This document shows, piece by piece, positions 33,294 to 42,075 of a DNA stretch of 64,000 bases; position 1 is the stretch's first letter, and the number at the start of each line of letters is the position of its first letter. This DNA is from an uncultured Lachnospiraceae bacterium (GTDB taxonomy: Bacteria > Bacillota > Clostridia > Lachnospirales > Lachnospiraceae): the NCBI GenBank assembly GCA_902476265.1, contig CABSCP010000001.1, positions 1 to 64,000 on the forward strand, given 5' to 3'. A model generated the notes under the pieces. That model had not been told where the DNA came from, searched no databases, and was given only the letters and a program-made list of their open reading frames with translations. A program made the translations under genes and the position numbers.

Positions 33294-33347
33294 TTAAGTG
33301 GAGAAAAATGGCGGATTGACAATCTGTCGTTTTTCTATTACACTTAA
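33294..33347 (+). promoter_or_regulatory. ROK gene promoter inside an extended dyad
   Basis: TTGACA (33316-33321), 17-bp spacer, TACACT (33339-33344). The promoter is embedded in an imperfect dyad: TTAAGTG...GAAAAA...GGATT on the left and AATCTG...TTTTTC...CACTTAA on the right, centred at about 33319. An autoregulatory operator is likely. Confidence 0.55.
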
Positions 33348-33392
33348 ATCAGAAACTTACAAAAGTGATGAGCGGAAGCTGGGAGGAGCGAT

Positions 33393-34430
33393 ATGGACAC
33401 ATTGACAGCCCGTCCGCGGGTGCTGAAACAGGCAAATCTGGCAAGAATACGCAGGGCGCTGAAGGCAAGAGGAACGGCAACCAGGGCAGAAATTGTCCAT
33501 GATACTAAGATCAGCCAGACTACCGTCCGTTCTTTGCTGACGGAAATGCTGCAGAATGGGGAAATAACCGGGATCGGGCAGGATGAGTCCAGCGGCGGAA
33601 GAAAGGCGGAACGCTATAAATTTCTGCCGGAACGCTATCACAGCGTTGCTTTCTGCATAACGGATCATCAGGTGCACTGTCTGCTGGTGGACGGCTGCGG
33701 TGAGATCGCAGAAGTGACCCGGCTGCAGACAAAAGAGAGTGATTTTGTGGAAGCCATTCTTTCTTTTTTGGATGAGACGACGGCGCAGCGGGAAATCAGA
33801 TCCATCGGCATCGGCGTTCCCGGCATTGTGGACGGCGGCAGCTTTTGGAGAAAGAATGAAAAAGGCGTCATGGTGCAGACGGACCTGGGAAAGCTTTTGA
33901 GAGAAAAATATGGCGTTCCCGTGGTTTTGGAAAATGACATCAATGCTACGGCGATTGGGTTTGGACGCTGCTATGAGAAAAAATATCCCCATGAAAAAGC
34001 GGATCATGTGAATATGGCTTATCTTTATTTTGAGAAAGGCTGTGTCAGCGCAGGCCTTTTAGCGGGAGGAAAGGTGATCCGGGGCTGTCATAATTTTGCC
34101 GGTGAGCTGGGACTCATTCCCATGGAGGATGAACGGACGCTGGATGAGTGGCTGGCAGAAGAGCCGGATGATATTTCCTATGTGGATCTGACTGCCAGAG
34201 TGGTAGGATGGATCTGCGGAATCCTCAATCCGGAATATGTGGCCCTGGGAGGTCCTGACCTGCGCGTTTCCTGTGTGGGCCCCATTGATGACAGGGTGAC
34301 TTCCCTTCTTCCCAAACATATGTCCACGCAGATTGTATATGCGAAAGACGTCTGGGGAGATTATCACGAGGGAATGGCCTATCTGACGGCCGCAAAAATG
34401 TTTGATGAAGTCCAGCTGATCCGGGGGTGA
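33393..34430 (+). CDS. ROK-family transcriptional regulator
   Basis: A 345-residue regulator: N-terminal winged helix (about 12-65: RRALKARGTATRAEIVHDTKISQTTV) and a ROK domain (GIGVPGIVDGG, VLENDINATAIG, AGLLAGGKVIRGCHNFAGELG). The zinc-binding CxCGxxGC motif after the GELG segment and the DxGxT phosphate loop are missing, so it should be a sugar-sensing repressor with no kinase activity. The substrate is unknown. GGGAGGAG precedes the ATG. A dyad over its own promoter suggests autoregulation. Confidence 0.85.
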   Translation: MDTLTARPRVLKQANLARIRRALKARGTATRAEIVHDTKISQTTVRSLLTEMLQNGEITGIGQDESSGGRKAERYKFLPERYHSVAFCITDHQVHCLLVDGCGEIAEVTRLQTKESDFVEAILSFLDETTAQREIRSIGIGVPGIVDGGSFWRKNEKGVMVQTDLGKLLREKYGVPVVLENDINATAIGFGRCYEKKYPHEKADHVNMAYLYFEKGCVSAGLLAGGKVIRGCHNFAGELGLIPMEDERTLDEWLAEEPDDISYVDLTARVVGWICGILNPEYVALGGPDLRVSCVGPIDDRVTSLLPKHMSTQIVYAKDVWGDYHEGMAYLTAAKMFDEVQLIRG

Positions 34431-34445
34431 ACACATCACCCCCGT

Positions 34446-34466
34446 GTCTGCCCGGCAGACGTTTTT
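34446..34466 (+). terminator. Terminator after the ROK gene
   Basis: GTCTGC/GCAGAC stem with a CCG loop, followed by GTTTTT. Confidence 0.7.
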
Positions 34467-34485
34467 GCAAAAAAACAGATTGTTA

Positions 34486-34514
34486 TTGCTTTTTATGTTG
34501 GCTTTGGATATGAT
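34486..34514 (+). promoter_or_regulatory. Candidate promoter before the decayed Rpn gene
   Basis: TTGCTT (34486-34491), 17-bp spacer, TATGAT (34509-34514). The 34515-34835 stretch that follows holds no gene; GATGCGG/CCGCATC forms a hairpin near 34632-34652. Confidence 0.4.
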
Positions 34515-34835
34515 GGTTGTACACAGACGGTTTTAGAGAATGACCGTAATTTTTTTGAAAATGGCTTACCTGCTTAAAGGGAGCCAATGGATGCGGCGCA
34601 CTGCACAGAGTCGCATCTCTTTTCAAATGTCCGATGCGGAATCTGCCGCATCAGAGATTCTATCAGACTGTGACAGGGAGAACAGGTGGTCTTTCTGGAC
34701 AGTAAAATCTTACCGGTAAGCTTTGTGCTGCCGAATCTTACGTCTGGTGACGGAATTTCCACAGAGAGAAAAAGGATTTTCGGTTTTATATTTTACGGTT
34801 AAACCGGCGGACAAGCTATCTGAGTCTAAGGAGGA

Positions 34836-35410
34836 ATGTCTTTTACCAATGAACGGAGTGAATGTGAGGGGGAAGCAGCGCACCGAAAAGAGAAGGACTT
34901 AAAACCGGGCGGAGAGTTTTTAAGCGGGCTTGCCAAAACGGACCAACTCCGCCCGGTGATTTGCATTACTTTTTATCATGGAGAAGAGCCATGGGATGGA
35001 CCGGAAAGTTTGCATGGAATGTGAATCCTGAAAATTTTAAAACGGAGTTAAGGACTGTTTTTGAATTGCTTCCCCATGCGGCGGATAAAAAGAAGCTGAA
35101 ATCATATGTGCAGGACCATCATGCTCATTTCAGCCGACTGACGGAAGAAGAATGCGATGCGTTGGACCTATTTATCGGTATGAAAAAACTGGGGAAGAAG
35201 AAACGGAGGGCATACTTAAACGATGAAGGAGGCTATGATATGTGTACTGCTTTGACAGAAATTATGGAAGAAGGAAGAAAAGAAGGGGAAGGGCTGCTCG
35301 CCAGGCTGGCACAAGAGATGAAAAAGGACGGGAGGGAAGCGGAGTTTTTTGCCTGCTGCAAAGAAGAGGACCTGCGGGAACGGCTGCTCAAAGAATATGG
35401 TCTGAACTAA
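34836..35410 (+). pseudogene. Decayed Rpn-family nuclease/transposase-like gene
   Basis: Two overlapping frames together resemble the C-terminal two thirds of the intact gene at 62006. The first (34836-35024) holds EFLSGLAKTDQLRPVICITFYHGEEPWDGP, matching EYLSGIKEGDRLIPSVTLVFYHGEGEW there. The second carries NPENFKTELRTVFELLP and a charged tail ending KEYGLN. A deletion with frameshift near 35020 joins them, and the N-terminal catalytic third is missing. AAGGAGG precedes the ATG at 34836, so a short peptide might still be made. Family members are PD-(D/E)XK proteins that promote recombination. Confidence 0.7.
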
Positions 35411-35480
35411 GGACGATCATCCGGCAGCGATACAGTTATCAAAAGCTGCTGTATATTTGCCGCCTGCAGTTCCCATACTG

Positions 35481-35502
35481 AAGATATCGAAACAAGATAT
35501 CG
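35481..35502 (+). promoter_or_regulatory. Direct repeat before the FAD/Rieske gene
   Basis: AAGATATCG occurs at 35481-35489 and 35494-35502; GATATC is itself palindromic. It is a possible operator 25 bp before the start codon. Confidence 0.25.
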
Positions 35503-35526
35503 GAATCGGATACAGGAGGGATCGGG

Positions 35527-36867
35527 ATGCTTTCATTATGGGCTGACAGGACGCGGCTGCCGCAGTTTCCGTCGCTGGAAGAGGATATCCATACGGATGT
35601 GCTGGTGATCGGCGGCGGAATGGCGGGGCTTTTGTGCGCATGGTTTTTAAAGCAGGCAGGAGTGGACTGCGCGGTAGCAGAGGCGGATGTGATATGCGGG
35701 TGGAATACGAAGAACACCACGGCAAAAATTACGGCCCAGCACGGACTGATATATGATACTTTGATCAAAGAGACGGGCGAGGAAAAAGCGAAGATGTATC
35801 TGGAAGCAAATCTGGCCGCTCTGGAAAAATACGCGGAACTCTGCCAAAACTGGGACTGCAGGTTTGAACGCAGGAATTCCTACGTGTATTCCCTGAATCA
35901 TCAGGAGAAGCTGGAGAGGGAGATGAAAGCGCTGGAGAAGCTGGGATACCGGGCCCGGTTTGCGGACGCTTTAAAGCTTCCGTTTTCCGTAGTGGGTGCT
36001 GTCTGCTTTTTAAACCAGGCCCAGTTTGACCCGCTGGAGTTCGTTTCCTTTTTGGTCAGAGATCTGAAAATTTATGAGCATACCGCAATCCGTGAGATCC
36101 GCAAAAATACAGCTGTGACCGACAGGAACATCAAAATTACGGCGGATTCCTTCCTGGTGGCGACCCATTTTCCCTTCATGAACAAACACGGCATGTATTT
36201 TATGAAAATGTATCAACAGCGTTCCTACTGCATTGCGCTGGAAAATGCAGGAGATGTGGAAGGCATGTATGTAGATGAAGCGCAGAACGGTCTGTCCTTC
36301 CGGAATGACGGCGGGTTTTTGCTGCTGGGAGGAGGAGGCCACCGCACAGGAAAAGACGGCGGCTGCTGGCAGGAACTGCGGCACTTTGCCGGACGGTTTT
36401 ATCCGAAGGCAGCGGAGCGCTATTACTGGGCGGCTCAGGACTGCATCACTCTGGATGAAATCCCCTATATCGGCCGCTATTCACCGGGGCTTTCCAATGT
36501 TTATGCGGCCACCGGGTTTAACAAATGGGGCATGACGTCATCCATGGCGGCCGCACAGATTCTGGCGGACATGATTCAGGGAAAAGAGAACCCGTATGCT
36601 GCGGTATTTGATCCGTCCCGCCCTGTGAAAAAAACGGCGATGCTGAAAAACGGAATGGAATCTGTGGCAAATCTGCTTTCCCCTTCTAAAAAAAGGTGCC
36701 CTCATCTGGGCTGCGCCTTGAAATGGAATCCCACAGAGCACAGCTGGGACTGTCCCTGCCATGGATCCCGTTTTGCGGCGGACGGCAGCCTTCTGGACAA
36801 TCCGGCCACCGGGCCTTTAAAAATGAGACAGGAAAAAAGCGAAGAGAAGGCCTTTTCTAGTCGATGA
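35527..36867 (+). CDS. FAD-dependent oxidoreductase with C-terminal Rieske domain
   Basis: A 446-residue protein. An N-terminal DAO-type FAD domain opens with VLVIGGGMAGLLCAW (GGGMAG at 29-34) and has YAATGFNKWGMTSS near its end. The C-terminal Rieske domain (about 388-435) binds [2Fe-2S] through C391/H393 and C409/H412. Bacillus YhfW has the same layout; its substrate is not settled. GGAGGG precedes the ATG. Its last 11 bp overlap the convergent DUF308 gene. A Rieske protein is notable in a presumed anaerobe. Confidence 0.85.
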   Translation: MLSLWADRTRLPQFPSLEEDIHTDVLVIGGGMAGLLCAWFLKQAGVDCAVAEADVICGWNTKNTTAKITAQHGLIYDTLIKETGEEKAKMYLEANLAALEKYAELCQNWDCRFERRNSYVYSLNHQEKLEREMKALEKLGYRARFADALKLPFSVVGAVCFLNQAQFDPLEFVSFLVRDLKIYEHTAIREIRKNTAVTDRNIKITADSFLVATHFPFMNKHGMYFMKMYQQRSYCIALENAGDVEGMYVDEAQNGLSFRNDGGFLLLGGGGHRTGKDGGCWQELRHFAGRFYPKAAERYYWAAQDCITLDEIPYIGRYSPGLSNVYAATGFNKWGMTSSMAAAQILADMIQGKENPYAAVFDPSRPVKKTAMLKNGMESVANLLSPSKKRCPHLGCALKWNPTEHSWDCPCHGSRFAADGSLLDNPATGPLKMRQEKSEEKAFSSR

Positions 36868-37471
36868 TATTTTCATCCAGCCATGCGTCATGCAGCTGAC
36901 GACGGATATCCTTTAACCGTTTTGCGGCATAGAAGGTGAAGACCATATTTTCAATGCCTACAAATAACAGGGAAATTCCGGTCACCTGTACAAACAGAGC
37001 ACCGCCCTTGGAGGGGTTGAAGGTGAGAAAAACGCCAAAGAGAACGCATACCACAGCCGAGAGCATCAGAAACCACCAGCCGGACAGATGATAGCGTCCG
37101 GCATCCAGAGCGGTCTGCATTTTGAAAACGCCTTCCACAATTTCGTAAACACCCACCAGCAGCCAGATAATGGAGAGAATCACGCCCGGGTGCACTAAAA
37201 AGAGGATGCCGAAGAGCAGGGCGAAAAGCCCCAGGGCCAGGTCGAACTGAAAGGCCAGGTGATAGCTCACGTTGAAAAAATAACCGATCAGCTTACTGAG
37301 GCCGAAAACCAGCATCAGGATCCCCAGCAGGTTACAGATTACGCTCATGGACGTGCCGGGCCAGAGGAACAGCACGAGGCCGCAGAGACACAGCAGCAGG
37401 GAACTGAGGATCGTGAACCACTTCGCACATTTCACGGCACTTTTTGCTTCATCATATTCTGAATATCTCAT
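36857..37471 (-). CDS. DUF308/HdeD-family membrane protein
   Basis: A 204-residue protein with six predicted membrane helices in pairs (about 17-37, 42-62, 75-93, 98-117, 131-150, 157-176) and hydrophilic ends, typical of HdeD/DUF308 proteins, which E. coli HdeD links to acid resistance. Function here unknown. GGAG lies ahead of the start (AAAGGAGTTTT). A GC-rich dyad GCGCCGG/CCGGCGC lies at about 37483-37504, just upstream. It converges on the Rieske gene, with overlapping 3' ends. Confidence 0.75.
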   Translation of the reverse strand: MRYSEYDEAKSAVKCAKWFTILSSLLLCLCGLVLFLWPGTSMSVICNLLGILMLVFGLSKLIGYFFNVSYHLAFQFDLALGLFALLFGILFLVHPGVILSIIWLLVGVYEIVEGVFKMQTALDAGRYHLSGWWFLMLSAVVCVLFGVFLTFNPSKGGALFVQVTGISLLFVGIENMVFTFYAAKRLKDIRRQLHDAWLDENIID

Positions 37472-37637
37472 AAAACTCCTTTCCGGCGCCGGAACAGCCG
37501 GCGCGCCAAAAAATGGTATCCCGTTTCGGCGGGGATTTTACTTTCCTACATTATAATCCTTTTAACCGGAATATGCACCGGACAAAATAATGTCTGTGCC
37601 CAAAAATGATGCGGTTATTCGGTTATTGCCCGATGTC

Positions 37638-37666
37638 TTGTTTCCTGTGCCCTGCTGTGTTACGAT
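37638..37666 (+). promoter_or_regulatory. Candidate promoter of the second two-component/ABC module
   Basis: TTGTTT (37638-37643), 17-bp spacer, TACGAT (37661-37666), about 80 bp before the regulator. Confidence 0.45.
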
Positions 37667-37744
37667 ATCAGTTAGACGGCCGAAAGTGTGGCAGAAAAAG
37701 CGCTGTCTTGCGGAAAAACGGCTGAGGAAGAAAGAGAAAATGAT

Positions 37745-38416
37745 ATGATCAGAATTTTGATAATTGAAGATGATACGGATATTAATAACATGACGGCTGA
37801 ATTCTTAAACCGGAAGGGATGCAGCGTAAGGCAGGCTTTTTCCGGTACAGAAGGGAGGCTTCTGTGGCAGATGGAGGAATTTGATCTGCTGGTTTTGGAC
37901 TTAATGCTGCCCGGATTGTCAGGAGAGGCGCTGATCGGGCAGATCCGCCGGGTGAGCCGGGTGCCCATCATCGTGCTGACAGCAAAGAGTGCCCTGGACG
38001 ACAAGATCGAAGTTCTTGGCGGCGGGGCGGATGATTATATGACAAAGCCCTTTGAGCTGGAGGAACTGTGGGCGCGCATTCAGGTACAGCTGCGCCACCG
38101 GTCCGGGACAGCGGGGGAAAAACAGCTGGCCTATAAGACGTGGGCACTGGATCAGGAACAGATGGTTTTTCGGGCGGACGGGAACGCTGTGGAACTGACG
38201 GGACATGAACTGGGCATTGTGGCCCTTTTGATGCGGCACCCGAAAAAGGTGTTCACCAAGCAGGAGATTTATGAAGCGGTCTGGGAACAGGATGCGTTTA
38301 TCGAAGATAAGACCATCAACGTACATATCAGCAATATCCGGGCAAAGCTGCGGGCGTCAGGGGCAGAAGACTATATTCAGACTGTGTGGGGAATCGGCTT
38401 TAAACTAATGGAATAA
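37745..38416 (+). CDS. OmpR-family response regulator
   Basis: A 223-residue regulator beginning MIRILIIEDDTD: receiver domain with phospho-aspartate in LLVLDLMLPGLSGE and the lysine in YMTKPFELEEL; winged-helix domain in the last 95 residues (TGHELGIVALLMRHP, TINVHISNIRAKL, TVWGIGFKL). The ATG at 37745 aligns with the family; an in-frame start 57 bp upstream would add an unrelated tail. First of a four-gene module with ABC ATPase, permease and kinase, as in bacitracin-type (BcrAB-like) resistance loci. Confidence 0.88.
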   Translation: MIRILIIEDDTDINNMTAEFLNRKGCSVRQAFSGTEGRLLWQMEEFDLLVLDLMLPGLSGEALIGQIRRVSRVPIIVLTAKSALDDKIEVLGGGADDYMTKPFELEELWARIQVQLRHRSGTAGEKQLAYKTWALDQEQMVFRADGNAVELTGHELGIVALLMRHPKKVFTKQEIYEAVWEQDAFIEDKTINVHISNIRAKLRASGAEDYIQTVWGIGFKLME

Positions 38417-38502
38417 CATTTAAAACTTTCTTTAACATTCCTTTGCGATTTCTGTAAGGGTTTTTTGGATAATACAACTATCAAATCAAGGAGGAAATCA
38501 CG

Positions 38503-39405
38503 ATGGAAGTGATACAGACAAGAGGGCTCTGTAAAGTATACGGAAAAAAGCGTGCGGTGGATGATCTGAACATGACCATACATGAAGGAGATATCTATGG
38601 GTTTATCGGGAAGAACGGAGCGGGGAAATCCACCACATTAAAAATGATGTGTTCCCTGGCAGCTCCCACAGCCGGGGAAGTCAGGCTTTTTGACAGGCCG
38701 GCTTCCGACGCAACGGTGCGCAAGAGGACGGGAATTTTGATCGAGAATCCCGGCATCTATCCGAAGATGAGCGCTGAGGATAATATGATGCAGAAAGCTG
38801 TCTGCATGGGGCTGGTGGACGGCAGGAAAAAAGTGAAGGAACTGCTTGCGCTGGTGGGGCTTTCCGACGCGGGGAAAAAGGTCACAAAGCAGTTTTCCAT
38901 GGGCATGAAGCAGAGGCTGGGCATCGCGCTGGCGCTGCTGGGCAGCCCGGATCTGCTGATATTGGATGAGCCCATCAACGGGCTGGATCCCGAAGGAATG
39001 GCAGAGGTGCGTGCGCTGTTACAGAAGCTGAATCAGGAAAAAGGGATTACCATTCTTTTGAGCTCCCACCTTTTGGGAGAACTGGGAAAACTGGCGACCT
39101 GTTACGGCGTGATCAGGGACGGACATATGGTGAAGGAAATCACAGCGAAGGAAATGGAAGAAAACTGCCGGGATTATCTGTATGTAAAGGTGGATAAACC
39201 GAAGGAAACGGCGGTCTGCCTGGAACAGAAACTGCATCTTTCCCATTATGAGGTGCGGCCGGACGGTGTGTTCCGCATCTATGACGGCTGTGAGGGAGAA
39301 CAGATAAGCCGGGCACTGACGGCGTCGGATGTTGTGATACAGGAGCTGTACCGGCATAGCCGGGATCCGGAAGAATATTTTCTTGAACTGATGGGGGGAA
39401 ATTGA
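38503..39405 (+). CDS. ABC transporter ATPase, BcrA-like
   Basis: A 300-residue ATPase: Walker A GKNGAGKS, signature FSMGMKQRLGIALA, Walker B LLILDEPINGLDPEG, H-loop SSHLLGELG, then a C-terminal domain of about 85 residues. Closest in style to BcrA/LanF exporters and a paralogue of the ATPase at 13638. AGGAGG precedes the ATG. In the 86-bp gap upstream AACATT occurs twice about two helical turns apart, a possible regulator site. Confidence 0.85.
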   Translation: MEVIQTRGLCKVYGKKRAVDDLNMTIHEGDIYGFIGKNGAGKSTTLKMMCSLAAPTAGEVRLFDRPASDATVRKRTGILIENPGIYPKMSAEDNMMQKAVCMGLVDGRKKVKELLALVGLSDAGKKVTKQFSMGMKQRLGIALALLGSPDLLILDEPINGLDPEGMAEVRALLQKLNQEKGITILLSSHLLGELGKLATCYGVIRDGHMVKEITAKEMEENCRDYLYVKVDKPKETAVCLEQKLHLSHYEVRPDGVFRIYDGCEGEQISRALTASDVVIQELYRHSRDPEEYFLELMGGN

Positions 39406-39407
39406 AA

Positions 39408-40214
39408 ATGTTTAATATGATGAAAATGGATTTAAGACGGATGTTGAAGTCCAAAATGTTCTATATCGCATTTTTATGTATGGCGGCCGCTATCCTGTTC
39501 ACTGTCATCACGCTGCGCACCGTAACGGATCCGGAACTTCGGCAGCAGGCCATTGATAAAGGAATGGAAATCACTACCACAGACCAGGAAGATTTTCAGG
39601 AAGTTTTGGATATGACCTGGACGGAAGCGCTCTGTTCCAGCATATACAGCGGCGGATTCTATTCGATAATCGTTTCCGTCATAGCGGTTCTGTTTGTCTG
39701 TTCTGACTTTGGAGGAGGATTTGCCAAAAACATCTTTTCCTATCAGGGAAAAAGATGGCAATACGTTGTGAGCAAACTGGTATGTATGGCCGTTGTCTGC
39801 CTGCTCTGGATCCTGGGGACCTTCGTAGTGTTTGAGGGGATCTGCAGGGCAGGGCAAATAAGGTTTTCACCCGCTTCGCCGATGGAATACGGGATGTTTG
39901 TGGGAGGATATTTGCTGATCGGGATGGCTTATGCCGCCCAGGCGATCTTTATCAGCCTGCTGACCAGAAGCGAAGGGGCCGGAATCGGAGCGTCCATCGT
40001 GGTTGCCGGCGGCCTGGTTGCTGTTCTGCTGGAGGCGTTTCTGGGAAACTGGGGAATCTCCGTTATGAAATATACGCTGTATGGGAGCCTGCAGGATATG
40101 GAGTCCTTCCTGGTAGACAAGACTCCGGCAGCCTGGATGATATCGGTCATCCTGGTGTGGCTGGCCGTATGGGCTGCTCTCGGCATCTGGTCACTGAAGA
40201 AAAAGGATATTTGA
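39408..40214 (+). CDS. ABC-2 permease
   Basis: A 268-residue membrane protein with about six hydrophobic segments (near 17-37, 86-104, 122-142, 165-188, 194-214, 240-260). Partner of the upstream ATPase; the genes nearly touch (2 bp after its stop, GGGGGG site inside it). Resembles BcrB-type permeases. Substrate unknown, presumably a cell-wall-active peptide by analogy with the module type. Confidence 0.75.
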   Translation: MFNMMKMDLRRMLKSKMFYIAFLCMAAAILFTVITLRTVTDPELRQQAIDKGMEITTTDQEDFQEVLDMTWTEALCSSIYSGGFYSIIVSVIAVLFVCSDFGGGFAKNIFSYQGKRWQYVVSKLVCMAVVCLLWILGTFVVFEGICRAGQIRFSPASPMEYGMFVGGYLLIGMAYAAQAIFISLLTRSEGAGIGASIVVAGGLVAVLLEAFLGNWGISVMKYTLYGSLQDMESFLVDKTPAAWMISVILVWLAVWAALGIWSLKKKDI

Positions 40215-40248
40215 TCCGGAATAACAAAAAGCGGAGAGGAGTAGGAAT

Positions 40249-41208
40249 ATGTTTTTTTTAATCATAGCGTTGGCCTTTACTTCCATGCTTCTGGCAGTAC
40301 AACTGTGGCGGAATGAGAGACAGCTGGAGGAATGGGCAAAAGACCTTTCCGAAACGGATGAAAACAGTAACCTGCGGCTGTGCACAAGCGTGCGCAGCCG
40401 TGGGTTTCTGCGCGCCTGCAGGGCGATGAATGAGCGGTTGGAAAAAGGCAGACAGGCCCGGATTCTCCAGGACAGAATGAGCAGGGAACTGAAAACCACC
40501 ATTTCCTGTGTGTCCCACGATATCCGGACTCCTCTCACCGGCGCGGCGGGCTATCTGCAGCTTCTGGAGACGGAGAAGGACCCGGAAAAGCAGCGGCGCT
40601 ATGCAGAGGTGGTACGGCGGCGGCTGAATGATCTGGAAGGGCTTTTGGAAGAACTCTTTTTATTTACAAAACTGTCCGGGGAAGAGTATCATATAGTCTG
40701 TGAGGAAATGGATCCGTTTCCTGTTTTCTGTGAGATTCTGGCGGGCTTTTATCAAAGCCTTCAGGCCGCCGGAATAGAGCCACAGCTCCGCTTTCCCCAG
40801 ATGCAGGAGGAGGGGGCCGGCAGCGCTGCGGACCGGGAATGCTGCGTCTATGCTTCCGGGGAAGCCCTTCGGCGTATCTTTTCCAACCTGATCCAGAATG
40901 CCGTCTGCTATGGCAGCGGCGGGCTGAGAGTGGAGCAGGAGAAAGAACGAATTTCTTTTTCCAACACGGTGGAGCATCCGGAAACCATGGACGTGAACCG
41001 GTTGTTTGAAGGATTTTACAGGGCGGATCCGTCACGGCATACATCAGGCACAGGGCTGGGACTGGCCAGTGTGAAAGGACTGATGGAAAAAATGGGAGGC
41101 CGTGCAGAGGCGGGGCTGGAAGGGAATACGCTGACCATTACCCTCATATTTCAATCATCTTTTTTGGAGGACAGGACTTATGATCAGACTGGCGGCCAGC
41201 GACATTGA
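40249..41208 (+). CDS. Sensor histidine kinase with a single short membrane anchor
   Basis: A 319-residue kinase: one hydrophobic segment at residues 2-18, no extracellular domain, H-box CVSHDIRTPLTGAAGYLQLLE, N-box FSNLIQNAVCY, and a C-terminal GTGLGLASVKGLMEKMGG motif. The lack of an outside sensor suggests it senses through the neighbouring transporter, as in antibiotic-flux sensing. AGAGGAG precedes the ATG. The 3' end overlaps the Cof phosphatase by 29 bp. Confidence 0.85.
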   Translation: MFFLIIALAFTSMLLAVQLWRNERQLEEWAKDLSETDENSNLRLCTSVRSRGFLRACRAMNERLEKGRQARILQDRMSRELKTTISCVSHDIRTPLTGAAGYLQLLETEKDPEKQRRYAEVVRRRLNDLEGLLEELFLFTKLSGEEYHIVCEEMDPFPVFCEILAGFYQSLQAAGIEPQLRFPQMQEEGAGSAADRECCVYASGEALRRIFSNLIQNAVCYGSGGLRVEQEKERISFSNTVEHPETMDVNRLFEGFYRADPSRHTSGTGLGLASVKGLMEKMGGRAEAGLEGNTLTITLIFQSSFLEDRTYDQTGGQRH

Positions 41209-41953
41209 CGGGACTCTGCTTCAAAACGGAGCCAGGGAAATACCGGAAGAGGTGTTCACACAGATCCGGCGGCTGAAGGAAAAGGGAATTTTATTTGCGG
41301 CTGCCAGCGGAAGGCAGTACAAAAGCCTGAAAGGATTGTTTGCCCCGGTGGCGCAGGATATTGTTTATCTCTGTGAAAACGGCGCCATTATCTATCAAGA
41401 TGAAAAGGTTCTGGCAAAGCAGCCCATGCCCAGGGAAGACGCGCTTTCGCTGATCGCGCAGATCCAGGGGACAGAGGACTGCGAGGTGCTCATTTCCGGC
41501 GCCAATACCAGCTATATGATGCCAAAGCAGAAGGACTATCTGGATCACATCCGGTATTTTGTGGGCAATAACATCGCCCTTGTAAATCGGGCCGAAGACA
41601 TTCCGGAAGAAATTCTGAAGGTGGCGGCATACTGCCGCGGCGGTTCCCAAAATTATGATAAATCCATGGGAGATCCCTGGCGCAGTAAGTTTAACGCAGC
41701 CATTGCCGGAGAAAAATGGCTGGATTTTACGCTGGCTGATAAAGGGAGCGGCCTGAAGGCGCTGTGCAGCGCTCTGGGAATTACAACGGCGGAAACAGCG
41801 GCCTTTGGGGATAATTTCAATGATTTGCCCATGCTCTCGTCAGTGGGGGAGGCCTATATCATAGAGGGTTCGGTATTGGACCGCGCGGGCTTTGCGAAAA
41901 AGGGCAGGATGAAGCGGACAGATACGGTGGAAGCAATTCTTAAGAAAATGTGA
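41180..41953 (+). CDS. HAD-IIB (Cof-type) phosphatase
   Basis: A 257-residue hydrolase of the Cof/YbiV type: motif I SDIDGTLL, motif II AASGRQYKSL, catalytic lysine region ADKGSGLKAL, and motif IV AFGDNFNDLPML. The cap between about 85 and 180 sets the specificity toward sugar or cofactor phosphates, which cannot be read here. GGAGG precedes the ATG, inside the kinase gene, so it is translationally coupled to the module. Membership in the sensing module is probably incidental. Confidence 0.85.
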   Translation: MIRLAASDIDGTLLQNGAREIPEEVFTQIRRLKEKGILFAAASGRQYKSLKGLFAPVAQDIVYLCENGAIIYQDEKVLAKQPMPREDALSLIAQIQGTEDCEVLISGANTSYMMPKQKDYLDHIRYFVGNNIALVNRAEDIPEEILKVAAYCRGGSQNYDKSMGDPWRSKFNAAIAGEKWLDFTLADKGSGLKALCSALGITTAETAAFGDNFNDLPMLSSVGEAYIIEGSVLDRAGFAKKGRMKRTDTVEAILKKM

Positions 41954-42010
41954 AAAATAATGGATTTTCAATTTTTTTACCGTAATTTCATAGTAGGAAA
42001 GGCGGGAATA

Positions 42011-42019
42011 TGGTATAAT
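42011..42019 (+). promoter_or_regulatory. Extended -10 promoter of the HD gene
   Basis: TGGTATAAT is an extended -10; no clear -35. About 57 bp before the gene. Confidence 0.5.
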
Positions 42020-42075
42020 AGTCTTATTGAGGTGTGCTGATGAATGCCGGAGACTGTTATGGAGGTACTCACATC

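Noticed and set aside
34836..35410. Insertion sequence remnant
   Set aside because: No terminal inverted repeats or target duplication could be found; similarity is to an Rpn-family gene only.
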